64,000 bases of DNA from JAYVFR01 sp043772945 (GTDB lineage: Bacteria > Patescibacteriota > JACMRA01). Where the stretch lies: the NCBI GenBank assembly GCA_043772945.1, contig JAYVFR010000007.1, forward strand, positions 1 to 64,000, given 5' to 3'. This document shows positions 1 through 8,757 of the stretch, piece after piece; positions within the stretch are counted from its first letter, which is position 1; every line of letters starts with the position of its first letter. Below the pieces are notes generated by a model. It saw only the letters and a list, made by a program, of their open reading frames with translations, was not told the origin of the DNA and did not search any database. The position numbers and the translations under genes are program-made.

Positions 1-1506
1 GAAGAAATTCCTGCCGATATGCTTGATCTTGCTAATGAATACCGCGAGAAATTAGTTGAAAAAGTTGCTGAAACTGATGATATTTTAATGGAGAAATTCC
101 TTGAAGAAAAAGAAATTAGTATCCAAGAATTAAAACTTGCCATCCGAAAGGCTACTTGTGAGTGTCGCTTACATCCAATTTTTTGTGGCTCTGCTTATAA
201 AAACAAAGGTGTTCAACCTCTTTTAGATGCTGTTTGCGAGTATTTACCTTCTCCTCTTGATATTCCAGCCGCTAAGGGTCATGATATTAACGATGAAGAT
301 GTTATAATTGAAGCTAAACCTAATGACAATTCACCTTTTGCAGCTCTTGCTTTTAAAATAGCATCTGATAGATTTGGCGAATTAACTTTCTTCCGTGTTT
401 ACGCAGGAGTTGTTAAAAAAGGTGATGAATTATTTAACCCAAGAACTCGTAAAACTGAAAGGGCTGGTAGAATTGTAATGCTTCACTCAAATTCTCGTGA
501 GGATGTTGATGCTGTTTACGCTGGAGAAATTGCAGCTTTTGTAGGACTTAAAGATGTTCGAACTGGTGATACTCTCTGCACTAAAGCGAATCCAGTTTTG
601 CTGGAAAGTATTAATTTCCCTGAACCAGTTATTAGCCTTGCGATTGAACCAAAAACTAAGGTAGACCAAGAGAAATTAGGTTTTGCATTAGGTAAAATGA
701 TGCAAGAAGATCCATCTTTTAGAGCGACCACTAACCAAGAGACAGGGCAGACAATTATTAGTGGAATGGGCGAGTTACACCTTGATATTATCATGGATCG
801 TATGAAGCGAGAATATAAAGTTGAGACTAACTCTGGAGCTCCACAAGTAGCCTACAAGGAAGCTATCACCCGAGAGGTTGAAATGGAAGGTAAATACATT
901 CGCCAATCTGGAGGTCGCGGTCAATATGGGCACTGCTGGCTCCGAGTCAAACCTATGGAGAGAGCTGATGGTTTCAAATTCCACAATAAAATCGTTGGAG
1001 GATCCATCCCCAAAGAGTATATTCCCTCAATTCAAAAAGGCTGTGAAGAAGTTATGCAAAACGGTGCTATTGCAGGCTTCCCAATCTTAGGAGTTGAAGT
1101 TGAGTGCTATGATGGAAGTTATCATGACGTTGACTCTAATGAAATGGCGTTTAAACTTGCAGGAGCTAAAGCTATGCGTGATGCCATCAGAAGTGCAGGT
1201 GCCGTAATTTTAGAACCTATTATGAAACTTGAAGTTGTAGTTCCAGATGAATATATGGGAGATGTAATTGGAAACATTAATTCACGTCGTGGACAAGTAA
1301 CAGGAAGCGGTCAACGTGGTAAAGCAACTGTTGTGAGTGCTGAAGTACCACTTGAAAATCTATTTGGATATATTAGTGACTTACGCGGAAGTACTAAAGG
1401 GCTTGGAACTGCTTCAATGGAGTTTTCCCGCTATGCTGAAGTGCCTCGCAATATTCAAGAAAAAATTGTTAGTGAGCGCGGAATGAAATATACAGTAGAA
1501 GACTAA
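1..1506 (+). CDS. fusA: Elongation factor G, 5' end outside window
   Basis: Translational GTPase that drives ribosomal translocation and, with RRF, ribosome recycling. The frame is open from base 1, so the start and the GTP-binding P-loop lie upstream; about 500 of roughly 690 residues are present. What remains is the end of the G domain, domain II (SPFAALAFKI onward), domains III and IV (a GGRGQYGHC stretch) and the domain V C-terminus (GLGTASMEFSRY). No frameshift or unusual insertion is visible. The family call is certain. Confidence 0.97.
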   Translation, partial: EEIPADMLDLANEYREKLVEKVAETDDILMEKFLEEKEISIQELKLAIRKATCECRLHPIFCGSAYKNKGVQPLLDAVCEYLPSPLDIPAAKGHDINDEDVIIEAKPNDNSPFAALAFKIASDRFGELTFFRVYAGVVKKGDELFNPRTRKTERAGRIVMLHSNSREDVDAVYAGEIAAFVGLKDVRTGDTLCTKANPVLLESINFPEPVISLAIEPKTKVDQEKLGFALGKMMQEDPSFRATTNQETGQTIISGMGELHLDIIMDRMKREYKVETNSGAPQVAYKEAITREVEMEGKYIRQSGGRGQYGHCWLRVKPMERADGFKFHNKIVGGSIPKEYIPSIQKGCEEVMQNGAIAGFPILGVEVECYDGSYHDVDSNEMAFKLAGAKAMRDAIRSAGAVILEPIMKLEVVVPDEYMGDVIGNINSRRGQVTGSGQRGKATVVSAEVPLENLFGYISDLRGSTKGLGTASMEFSRYAEVPRNIQEKIVSERGMKYTVED

Positions 1507-1530
1507 AAAATCAAACAAATTTAGAATTTT

Positions 1531-1567
1531 AAACCAACCTTGTTAATTAGCAGCAGGGTTTGTTTTA
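1531..1567 (+). terminator. Weak intrinsic terminator after fusA
   Basis: AAAC and CCT on the left can pair with AGG and GTTT on the right with a small bulge, followed by GTTTT. It sits just after the fusA stop and before a convergent gene. The stem is weak, so this is tentative. Confidence 0.3.
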
Positions 1568-1662
1568 ATGGAGTTAACTGATTTATTTTCTACACACTCA
1601 AAAACCAAAGGTTCTGTAATTTCTGCTACAATCATAACTAAACTAACAAGTGGTGGTTTTAC

Positions 1663-2298
1663 TTAAACCAAATATGGTTTATACTTCAAGAATTCGCCCA
1701 TTGCCAAATCAGGATCATAATCATTAATAAAACTAATATAATTGCTAAATGTTTGATGTAAAATTGGTTTAAACTTACTTGAATTGATATCCACAAATTT
1801 ACAATAAATCTCTAGTACTATTTGAAACATTTCTTTAGCTTTTTCTATATTGATATTCTCGTACCCGTAAAGACAACCTAAATTATTAGCTGTATTCGCA
1901 TAATGTTCTAAACTTGCATTAGACAATCTTTTATGAATTTTTAAAGCTATTTTACATATCTCTTCAGCTTCTTTGGGTTTATTATTTGATTTATACAAGC
2001 ATCCTAAATTGTTAATTGTTGTTGTATAGGTAGGATTATATTTTTCGGGGTTTTGATTAACTAGTCTTTTTTGAATTTCTAAAACAAGGAGAGAAATTTC
2101 CTCACATAGGCTAAAATTATTTTGTGTCTGAAAATAATAAGCTAAATTAAAATAAGTTGTAGATAATTTAAACCGATCATCTTCACTGAAATTTATATAC
2201 ACTTTCTTTTCTGGAAGTAAATTATAAGCTTTAATAGCATATTCTGTGGCTTTAGAAAAATTTAGATTACATAAATTAGTGTTAAAAGTTTTAAGCAT
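1663..2298 (-). CDS. TPR-repeat protein
   Basis: A 211-residue protein of helical tetratricopeptide-type repeats, a protein-protein interaction scaffold. Repeat cores are visible around residues 90-120 (TTINNLGCLYKSNNKPKEAE) and 130-160 (ANNLGCLYGYENINIEKAKE), with weaker ones before and after. The NNLGCLY spacing resembles kinesin-light-chain TPRs. No signal peptide or membrane segment is seen, so it is probably cytosolic. It is monocistronic and convergent with fusA. The partner and role cannot be told from sequence. Confidence 0.7.
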   Translation of the reverse strand: MLKTFNTNLCNLNFSKATEYAIKAYNLLPEKKVYINFSEDDRFKLSTTYFNLAYYFQTQNNFSLCEEISLLVLEIQKRLVNQNPEKYNPTYTTTINNLGCLYKSNNKPKEAEEICKIALKIHKRLSNASLEHYANTANNLGCLYGYENINIEKAKEMFQIVLEIYCKFVDINSSKFKPILHQTFSNYISFINDYDPDLAMGEFLKYKPYLV

Positions 2299-2551
2299 TA
2301 TATTAGCTGTATCTAAATTACTCGCCTTAGAAATCTCTAACTTATATAATTTTATCCTCTCTAGATAAATAAAGTAAATAGATAATTTTTAAGTAAATTT
2401 GTTGTTGTTAAATTAAAAAGTATAATTGTAAAAACCAACTTGTTGACCAAATGTCTTTTTTAGAGTGTGCTATTTTTGTAAAATTAAAGGAAAAGAGCAA
2501 TTCAAAGTAAAAAACCTAACTATTCAATATAGTTTTAACGAAATAGCAACC

Positions 2552-2881
2552 ATGCTATTGAACATAATCGGCAAGGCAAACGGTTCAATGAGTTTAACTT
2601 CCCCAAACAAAGAAGGGGTATGTAGCGGTATTTTGTTTGTTGTAGATTATACTGATTATGTATCTTACCAGCTAGAGATTCCAGGCAAGTACCAAATTAA
2701 TTTTTGCAACATTAATGGTATCTACACTCTTCCTCATGGAAGAATAGAGTCTAATGGAATAAATCAGCTAATTGGCTTGTTTGATACTTATTCAAAAATC
2801 AAAGGTTCTATAATTCTTGGAACTAGTTGGAATAATCGCTGGATTTCTGATGGCACTAGTTGGGTTCAGCTTAAATCTTAA
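2552..2881 (+). CDS. Hypothetical protein, followed by its own terminator
   Basis: I do not recognise a family. The frame is open from a GTG at 2465, but that GTG falls inside a likely -10 region (TTGACC at 2441 and a TGCTAT-like box), so I prefer the ATG at 2552, giving 109 residues; the start remains uncertain. The C-terminal part is rich in Gly, Ser, Trp and Asn (GTSWNNRWISDGTSWVQL), suggesting a small beta-rich domain. It is a single-gene unit ending in a clear terminator. Confidence 0.5.
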   Translation: MLLNIIGKANGSMSLTSPNKEGVCSGILFVVDYTDYVSYQLEIPGKYQINFCNINGIYTLPHGRIESNGINQLIGLFDTYSKIKGSIILGTSWNNRWISDGTSWVQLKS

Positions 2882-2905
2882 AAACTCTTTATTTATTTGT
2901 ACAAT

Positions 2906-2945
2906 CTGCTGTTTCTCTATCATTTGAAGGATCAGCAGTTTTTTT
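2906..2945 (+). terminator. Intrinsic terminator
   Basis: CTGCTG (2906-2911) pairs perfectly with CAGCAG (2933-2938) and is followed by seven T. It lies 25 bases after the stop of the preceding hypothetical gene. Confidence 0.8.
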
Positions 2946-3017
2946 CTATTTACAAAAAATTAAAAATTAGTTTTGACTTTTACTTAAATACTAACAGTGT
3001 TACTAACATTCTTTTTT

Positions 3018-4055
3018 ATGCAAATAATAATCAACGCCGGTGGGACAGGAACTCGCCTTTGGCCCCTTTCTACAAGCAACAAACCTAAACAATTCAGCGC
3101 TATTATTGATGATGAAACATTGATAGAAAAAACTCTTAAACGAATTAGCCAATTAACCAGCCAAGAAAATATTTGGATTAGCACTAATGTTCGATACACC
3201 GAGCTTCTAAAAAAAATTCTGCCAAATTTTAGAGAGGATCGTATAATTATAGAGCCTGAGAAGCGAGATACTTTTGCGGCGATATGTTCGAATGCTGCTA
3301 TTGTAGCAGGGGCTACTAGCGAGACTGAAACAATAATTAATATTCAAGCCGATGCTTATATCAAAGAAAGTGAGAATCAGGTTTATTTAAAAAGTTTACA
3401 TAAAATTGATGAAGCAATTCAAACAGGTAGTTACGAATTTATGACGATGGGAGTTAAACCGTCCTTTGCTAATACAGGTCTTGGATACGTTCAAATTAAC
3501 GAAGATGATAAATTAACAGCTTTTAAAAATGCTGTAATTGTGGAGAGATTTACCGAGAAACCTGATTTGGAAACTGCAAATAAATTTGTTGAATCAGGTA
3601 ACTATTTGTGGCACTGGGGAACTCACTCGTTTACTTACAAGCAACTAATTAAAACTCTCCAAACAAACGCTCCTGAATCGGTTTCTATTTTAGAGTTAAT
3701 TTCTAAAAATGGTGAGATTACAAAGAATTTATATAGTCAGTTACCAAAAACAGCTTTTGAATATATAGTAACAGAAAAAATTAAAAGCTTGGGAATAGTA
3801 GCGCTTGATGTCAGTTGGGATGACATTGGAACTTGGAAAACTGTATATAATTACCTTCCAAACTTATTACCAGACACAAATCATCTTGAGTTTGCAGGAA
3901 TCGGAAATAAAGTTAAAACTACGAACAAAGACCTTAAAATTGCTTTTGTGGGGGTTTCTAATCTTTTAGTGGTTCAGACAGAAGAAGGGTTATTAATTAT
4001 GAATCCAGATAATCATAATGAAATAAAACAAGTTAGTAGTTACTTTGACAAATAA
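3018..4055 (+). CDS. manC: Mannose-1-phosphate guanylyltransferase
   Basis: Nucleotidyltransferase making GDP-mannose from mannose-1-phosphate and GTP for surface glycans. The N-terminus carries the pyrophosphorylase signature (NAGGTGTRLWPLS), then IEPEKRDTFAAI, an NTGLGYVQI segment, FTEKPD, and a LDVSWDDIGTW block near residue 275, all typical of ManC-type enzymes. At about 345 residues it is the short form without a phosphomannose isomerase domain. I start at the ATG at 3018, just before the signature; an upstream GTG at 2997 would add seven hydrophobic residues. No other sugar-nucleotide genes are nearby. Confidence 0.88.
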   Translation: MQIIINAGGTGTRLWPLSTSNKPKQFSAIIDDETLIEKTLKRISQLTSQENIWISTNVRYTELLKKILPNFREDRIIIEPEKRDTFAAICSNAAIVAGATSETETIINIQADAYIKESENQVYLKSLHKIDEAIQTGSYEFMTMGVKPSFANTGLGYVQINEDDKLTAFKNAVIVERFTEKPDLETANKFVESGNYLWHWGTHSFTYKQLIKTLQTNAPESVSILELISKNGEITKNLYSQLPKTAFEYIVTEKIKSLGIVALDVSWDDIGTWKTVYNYLPNLLPDTNHLEFAGIGNKVKTTNKDLKIAFVGVSNLLVVQTEEGLLIMNPDNHNEIKQVSSYFDK

Positions 4056-4472
4056 TTACTTACAGTTTGGATATACTACATTCTCGAGCTTACTACTACC
4101 TAAAAATAGGCAATCAAACCATTTATTAATATTTGTTTTGTCATCGTGGATCAAGCTCGGGACGTAAGTTGTTTCATTTAACTCTAAAGGTGTTTCAAAT
4201 ACGCCCGTAAGGTAAACCTGCTCTCCATTCTTAGCGTACCCTTGTTCTTTGTAGATTTTATCTTTATATTGATTGGTTTGATAGTATTCACTTTGGTCTG
4301 CAATTGCATTATTTGAGTTTTTTAGTTTTTTCAAAATAGCTGTTCGATTAGTAGTAATTCTCTCATTATTCCATTGATAATACATAAAATAGATATTAGC
4401 CAACAAACTAATGCAAATTATTATTTGAACTATGTTATGAATGAAAGTTTTTTGTAACAATTGCGAAATCAT
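4056..4472 (-). CDS. FtsB/DivIC-like division protein
   Basis: A 138-residue bitopic protein: a short cytosolic N-terminus, one membrane segment (about residues 13-32), a helical stretch likely to form a coiled coil (35-75), and a KIYKEQGYAKNGEQVY motif resembling the conserved ARxELGYVKPGE end of FtsB/DivIC proteins, which join FtsL and FtsQ in the divisome. Its start overlaps the tgt stop by four bases, implying translational coupling. Its stop abuts the convergent manC stop with no gap. The fold call is good; division function is inferred. Confidence 0.68.
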   Translation of the reverse strand: MISQLLQKTFIHNIVQIIICISLLANIYFMYYQWNNERITTNRTAILKKLKNSNNAIADQSEYYQTNQYKDKIYKEQGYAKNGEQVYLTGVFETPLELNETTYVPSLIHDDKTNINKWFDCLFLGSSKLENVVYPNCK

Positions 4473-5602
4473 ACAATTCTTTTATAATTTTTATACCAGT
4501 CTTTGAAAGTATCATTTTCAATTTTATTTCTAATTTTAGTAGTTAAGTTTAGATAAAACTCTAAATTATTTAACGTAGCTAAGCGATACGCTAGCAATTC
4601 ATTAGCTCTAAATAAATGACACAAATAGGCCTTTGAATATATTCTTAAATCACTAAAACGAGAAGAAGAGTTAATTGGGCTAAAATCCAATTGATATTTA
4701 GTACCTGAAATCTGAACTGCGCTATAACTACTTTCATCAAGTTCAAAAAACAAACTACCGTGCCTTGCATTTCTAGTTGGATAAACACAATCAAACATAT
4801 CAATTCCACGAGCAGTCATTTGGACAATATCTTTTGGTGTCCCGACTCCGAGTAAATGTCTTGGTTTATGATCTTCTAAAATTTCAGTTTGAGTAAGAAC
4901 TTGAGAATACATAATTTCTTCAGGTTCACCTCCATTAGCAACACCTCCAATACTATACCCTGGCAAATCTAATTCAACAGTTAATCTCGCCGATTCTTTT
5001 CTTAATTCTGGAAATTGGGCTCCTTGAGGAATACCAAAAAGAAGATTTTTATGATTATTAATTTCCCTTAGTTTCTCAAACTCATTTTTGCTTCGCTCAG
5101 CCCAGCGACGAGTTCTATACATTGCGCGCTTTGCCTCCCTCTCCGTCACCTCTGCCGACAAAGCCTCATCTAAAACAAGGGAAATATCAGAGCCTATTGT
5201 AGTTTGGATTTGCATAGAAACCTCAGGGGATAAAAACTTCTCCTCACCAGAACTTGGTACTTTAAATTTAACACCCTCTTCAGTAAATTTACGAATTTTA
5301 GCTAAACTAAAAGCCTGAAAACCTCCACTATCTGTAAGAATTGGACCATCCCAAGTTCCGAATTTATGCAAACCCCCAGCCTTTTGTATTACTTCAATTC
5401 CAGGCTTAAGCCATAAATGATAAGTATTACCCAATATTATTTGAGCTCCAACTTCACGCACCTCACCCATTGTTAAACTTTTGATACTAGCAAGAGTTCC
5501 AATAGGCATGAAAATTGGCGTCTGCACAATTCCATTCGGTAAGTTCAAACTTCCTGTTCGGGCCTTTGTTTGGCTACATTTTTTTTCGATAGTAAAAGTC
5601 AT
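4469..5602 (-). CDS. tgt: tRNA-guanine transglycosylase lacking zinc ligands
   Basis: Exchanges guanine-34 of GUN-anticodon tRNAs for preQ1 (or queuine). The 377-residue protein has the substrate-binding Asp in DSGGFQ (D91), the GVGTPKDI loop and the nucleophile in DMFDCVYPTRNARHG (D271). The zinc site is gone: aligned without gaps to the usual SPLDP-C-x-C-x2-C block, the three Cys become S314, F316 and L319, and the His of TIHN becomes N345. It sits 4 bp after the flavoprotein gene and overlaps the FtsB-like gene, forming an operon. No queuosine synthesis genes are seen, so the base may be salvaged. Confidence 0.93.
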   Translation of the reverse strand: MTFTIEKKCSQTKARTGSLNLPNGIVQTPIFMPIGTLASIKSLTMGEVREVGAQIILGNTYHLWLKPGIEVIQKAGGLHKFGTWDGPILTDSGGFQAFSLAKIRKFTEEGVKFKVPSSGEEKFLSPEVSMQIQTTIGSDISLVLDEALSAEVTEREAKRAMYRTRRWAERSKNEFEKLREINNHKNLLFGIPQGAQFPELRKESARLTVELDLPGYSIGGVANGGEPEEIMYSQVLTQTEILEDHKPRHLLGVGTPKDIVQMTARGIDMFDCVYPTRNARHGSLFFELDESSYSAVQISGTKYQLDFSPINSSSRFSDLRIYSKAYLCHLFRANELLAYRLATLNNLEFYLNLTTKIRNKIENDTFKDWYKNYKRIV

Positions 5603-5606
5603 ATTG

Positions 5607-6947
5607 TTAAATTTGGTAGCCTAGTATAGTTAAAGTTGTTTTAAACTCTTTATGATTTTGATTATTTTTTAGTGACAAAAAAGCGATGTCATTTATTTTT
5701 TTACAAGTTTGCCCAGCTAGAGCTATCCCAAATAATTGCCCACTTTGGTCATTATAAATAACCTTAACAAAACCGTTATATTCTAAATGTAAATAGATTT
5801 CAAATTTTACGAGAGACCCAAACTGGCCAGTTGCTTGTCTATAAGAAAGTCCAAGCGTCGCAATAGGATTTATAGTGTTGACCTGATGAACTCCAAAATT
5901 AACTTCTTTTAAAAAATTAGTCTGATTTGAGTTATTTGAATTAAATAAAACTACACTTCGGGATTTAGAATCAGCTTTTACATTGTGAATAATTTTATCA
6001 GCCAAGTTGGCTAAAATAATATTTTGATTAACTAATTTAAACCTTTGAATATTAGAACCAAAAGCGTAGACATTTCTCAGGGCTGTTTGGTAACCATCAG
6101 TGACTAAAATCCCACCCTCGTTAAATTTAATTCCGAGACTCAACAGCCCAACAGTATCTTCAAAGCACTCATGAACATTGGTGTATAAGCTATCAGTAAG
6201 ATATTCATTTTGTTCTTGATCAAACAACTGAACGGCTGATGAATTTAAATTATCGCTAATTTTTTTTTGAATCAGATTAATATCAGCCCCAAAAAAAAAC
6301 TCCACATTTTTAGCTAATAAGCTTTGTATTAAATAATTAACAGTAGTAGCGTCGTGATGAACCAGAATTTTATTAGTTTCATTCGAATCAAAAATTTTTA
6401 CTTTTACTCCCAAATCTGCATAAATATCAGCAAACTCCAAACTTTCTGGATTGCACCCAATAACAGCTACTGAACTTGGAATGTCATCACCATAGTAACT
6501 ATTATGTTGATGCATAAAAGTAATTGAATTTAGACCGTTGATGCTCGGCATTTCCATTTTTTGCTTACCCGTACTGATCACACATTCTTCAAAAGAAACA
6601 ACCATACGATTATCAGGTTGAGTGATTTCAAGTAATTGTTTAGTTAAGAACTTTGCACTCCCTTTGATAATTTTTAAGTTAGGATATTTAGCAATTTTAG
6701 TTTTTAGTTTTTTTAGTTTCAAACCAACCGTTCTGTTTATAATTTTAGATAAGTTTGATAGCTTAGATTTTTCCACAACATCAATCTCTTTAAAAGCCTT
6801 TTTAGGAACATCATGAGAATAAATATAGCTCCCGCCAATTTCATTATTTTCAACTAGTAAAACATCGATTTCACTTTGGGCTAGCTTAATTGCAACTTTA
6901 CAACCACTTTCTCCCGCTCCTATAATAACAACTCTGTGAAATAACAT
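5607..6947 (-). CDS. FAD/NAD-binding flavoprotein of disulfide-reductase fold without redox cysteines
   Basis: Shares the two-Rossmann architecture of dihydrolipoamide dehydrogenase and mercuric reductase: an N-terminal FAD motif (IGAGESG, residues 9-15), a second dinucleotide site (VAVIGCNPESLEFAD) and a C-terminal dimerisation-like domain. The catalytic pair is absent: the usual GGTCLNVGCIPSK reads GGSYIYSHDVPKK, so the Cys positions are Y41 and D46. The VYAIGD motif reads VYAFGSN, and the C-terminal HPTLSE is not recognisable. It may bind FAD and NAD for another reaction or be non-catalytic. First gene of an operon with tgt. Confidence 0.75.
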   Translation of the reverse strand: MLFHRVVIIGAGESGCKVAIKLAQSEIDVLLVENNEIGGSYIYSHDVPKKAFKEIDVVEKSKLSNLSKIINRTVGLKLKKLKTKIAKYPNLKIIKGSAKFLTKQLLEITQPDNRMVVSFEECVISTGKQKMEMPSINGLNSITFMHQHNSYYGDDIPSSVAVIGCNPESLEFADIYADLGVKVKIFDSNETNKILVHHDATTVNYLIQSLLAKNVEFFFGADINLIQKKISDNLNSSAVQLFDQEQNEYLTDSLYTNVHECFEDTVGLLSLGIKFNEGGILVTDGYQTALRNVYAFGSNIQRFKLVNQNIILANLADKIIHNVKADSKSRSVVLFNSNNSNQTNFLKEVNFGVHQVNTINPIATLGLSYRQATGQFGSLVKFEIYLHLEYNGFVKVIYNDQSGQLFGIALAGQTCKKINDIAFLSLKNNQNHKEFKTTLTILGYQI

Positions 6948-6998
6948 ATTTTTAAAAAAGAATAGATTTTGGTTTAAATTATATTTAACTATGTTTAA

Positions 6999-7886
6999 TT
7001 ACATTTCTCTTAAAGCCTTAACTCTATCTTCAATTTTAGGATGAGTACTAAATAATCCGCTAATTTGCTGACCAAATTGAGCCTTAGGAGGAGCAATATA
7101 AAAATGATTTGTAGCACTGGAAAGATGCTCGCTTGGTATTGGGTTATTATATAATTTTTGTAAAGCACTGATTAAACCATTTGGATAACGAGTAAGCGTA
7201 ACAGCCGTTGCATCCGCTAAGTACTCACGTTGGCGAGAAAGGGCTAAAGTTATCAAAGTTGAGACGATTGGAGCAAGGACTATGACGGCTATGTAGACGA
7301 TCGCCCAAATTGGACTTTTTTTATCATCGCCGCTGTCTTTATTACCTCCCCAAAGTGTCATGCGAAGACCTTGATCAGCTACAAAACTAACAATTCCTGC
7401 CATCACCATAACCATGGTCTGCAGTAAAATATCACGATTTTTAATATGGCTTATTTCATGAGCCGTTACTCCTTCTAGTTCATTTTTATCTAAAATATTC
7501 AAAATTCCTTGGTTAAAACAAATATTAGCGTTTTTAGGATCTCTCCCACAAGCAAAGGCGTTAGCGGAAGGATCTGGCGAGATAAAAATTTTAGGCTTTG
7601 GAATTCCTGCAATCCGAGAGAGATTTTCTACCATCTCGTGAATCTGAGGCGCTTCTTCATAACTAACTTCCTTTCCACCTGCCGAAGCAATTGCCAAAGA
7701 CCCTCCTGCAAAATACCCAATAACAGCTTGAGAAAGTGAGATAGCAAGCCCAATAAAAGCAAGGCCTGGTCTATCGTAAATTATACCAAAGATGTAAAAA
7801 ATTAAACTAATTAATCCTGCAAAAAGTAATACTAAAAACCAAGTTTGGCGAACATTTTTTGATTGTTGACTATATACAGAAGGCAT
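6999..7886 (-). CDS. htpX: HtpX-like membrane zinc protease
   Basis: M48-family membrane metallopeptidase that degrades misfolded membrane proteins, with its active site facing the cytosol. It has two N-terminal membrane segments, the HEISH zinc motif around residue 143, two further hydrophobic segments after it, and the third ligand region REYLADA. At about 295 residues it is normal for HtpX. I start at the ATG at 7886 (MPSVYSQQSKN), matching the family's usual N-terminus; the frame is open to 7934. It is monocistronic. Confidence 0.9.
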   Translation of the reverse strand: MPSVYSQQSKNVRQTWFLVLLFAGLISLIFYIFGIIYDRPGLAFIGLAISLSQAVIGYFAGGSLAIASAGGKEVSYEEAPQIHEMVENLSRIAGIPKPKIFISPDPSANAFACGRDPKNANICFNQGILNILDKNELEGVTAHEISHIKNRDILLQTMVMVMAGIVSFVADQGLRMTLWGGNKDSGDDKKSPIWAIVYIAVIVLAPIVSTLITLALSRQREYLADATAVTLTRYPNGLISALQKLYNNPIPSEHLSSATNHFYIAPPKAQFGQQISGLFSTHPKIEDRVKALREM

Positions 7887-7972
7887 AATTTGAAAATATA
7901 GAAATACCATGCCTAAAATAACCCTTAGTGTCAAATTTTATAACATTAAATTCATCAAATCAATCTGCTGAA

Positions 7973-8680
7973 TCAATTGGGAAAAATGGAATAGAGTTTA
8001 TTCCAAAAACTTGTATAACTTACAAAATTTAGATTAGTTGAATTTTCTTTTTTTTGTATTTTTTGTATTTCATCAATTTGCCAACCACCATCCAGCAAAA
8101 AATTTTTTTTAGAATTTCGAATAGCTAATTCAGTTATCTGAGTTGTTAAATTTTCTTTTTTCAATTGGCCAGAAACTCCAGCTCTGACCGTCATTAATAA
8201 GTAATCATTAATCTTATTTTTTTTGAAATCAAAATTTTGCCATTTGTCATAATCAAGCCAAACGCCAATTTCAGCATATGGAGCTAAGTTTTTGTAAATT
8301 GTTGTATAATTAAAATTCACATAAAAAATATAATTCCAATTTTTATTCTGTTTATAATTCTTTAGAAACTCAAAATCAAGTTTATAATCCTCTAACTCAT
8401 TCATTAAATGAATTGTTAAATTAAGTTTAGTTTTAGCAAAAATTTTTTGAAGTTCTAAAAACACAGTTTCCAAGCTCAGACTTTTCATAACTTTTCTATC
8501 TTTTGCAAAGTCTTTACCTATAAAATCTAAATGTAGACTTAAATGCGAACTCGGATATAAATCTGGATGTTTCTGTTTTAAGATGAAATTTAAAATTTCT
8601 TTTTTGTTTTGTTTTAAAAACAGTAATTTTTGGTTTAGTTGTGTATCACTGTACTCTAAAATAGAAGGATAAATTGACAT
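7973..8680 (-). CDS. Divergent ribulose-phosphate 3-epimerase-like TIM barrel
   Basis: The order of short motifs follows pentose-5-phosphate 3-epimerase: PSILEYSD at the N-terminus (usual PSILSAD), LHLDFIGKDF (usual IHLDVMDGHF), TIHLM (usual DVHLM), VRAGVSGQ (usual VNPGFGGQ) and LLDGGW (usual VDGGI). Several catalytic and metal positions differ, for instance the missing MDG after the first His-Asp. The 235-residue length fits. Either it is a drifted epimerase or a barrel put to another use; I would not assume activity. The flanking genes give no pathway hint. Confidence 0.5.
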   Translation of the reverse strand: MSIYPSILEYSDTQLNQKLLFLKQNKKEILNFILKQKHPDLYPSSHLSLHLDFIGKDFAKDRKVMKSLSLETVFLELQKIFAKTKLNLTIHLMNELEDYKLDFEFLKNYKQNKNWNYIFYVNFNYTTIYKNLAPYAEIGVWLDYDKWQNFDFKKNKINDYLLMTVRAGVSGQLKKENLTTQITELAIRNSKKNFLLDGGWQIDEIQKIQKKENSTNLNFVSYTSFWNKLYSIFPN

Positions 8681-8757
8681 AGATTATTTTTTGACAAAGG
8701 TATTAAATTAAATAATAATCAATATAAGTTTACCGTATTTTTTTATCAGTCAAGTAT

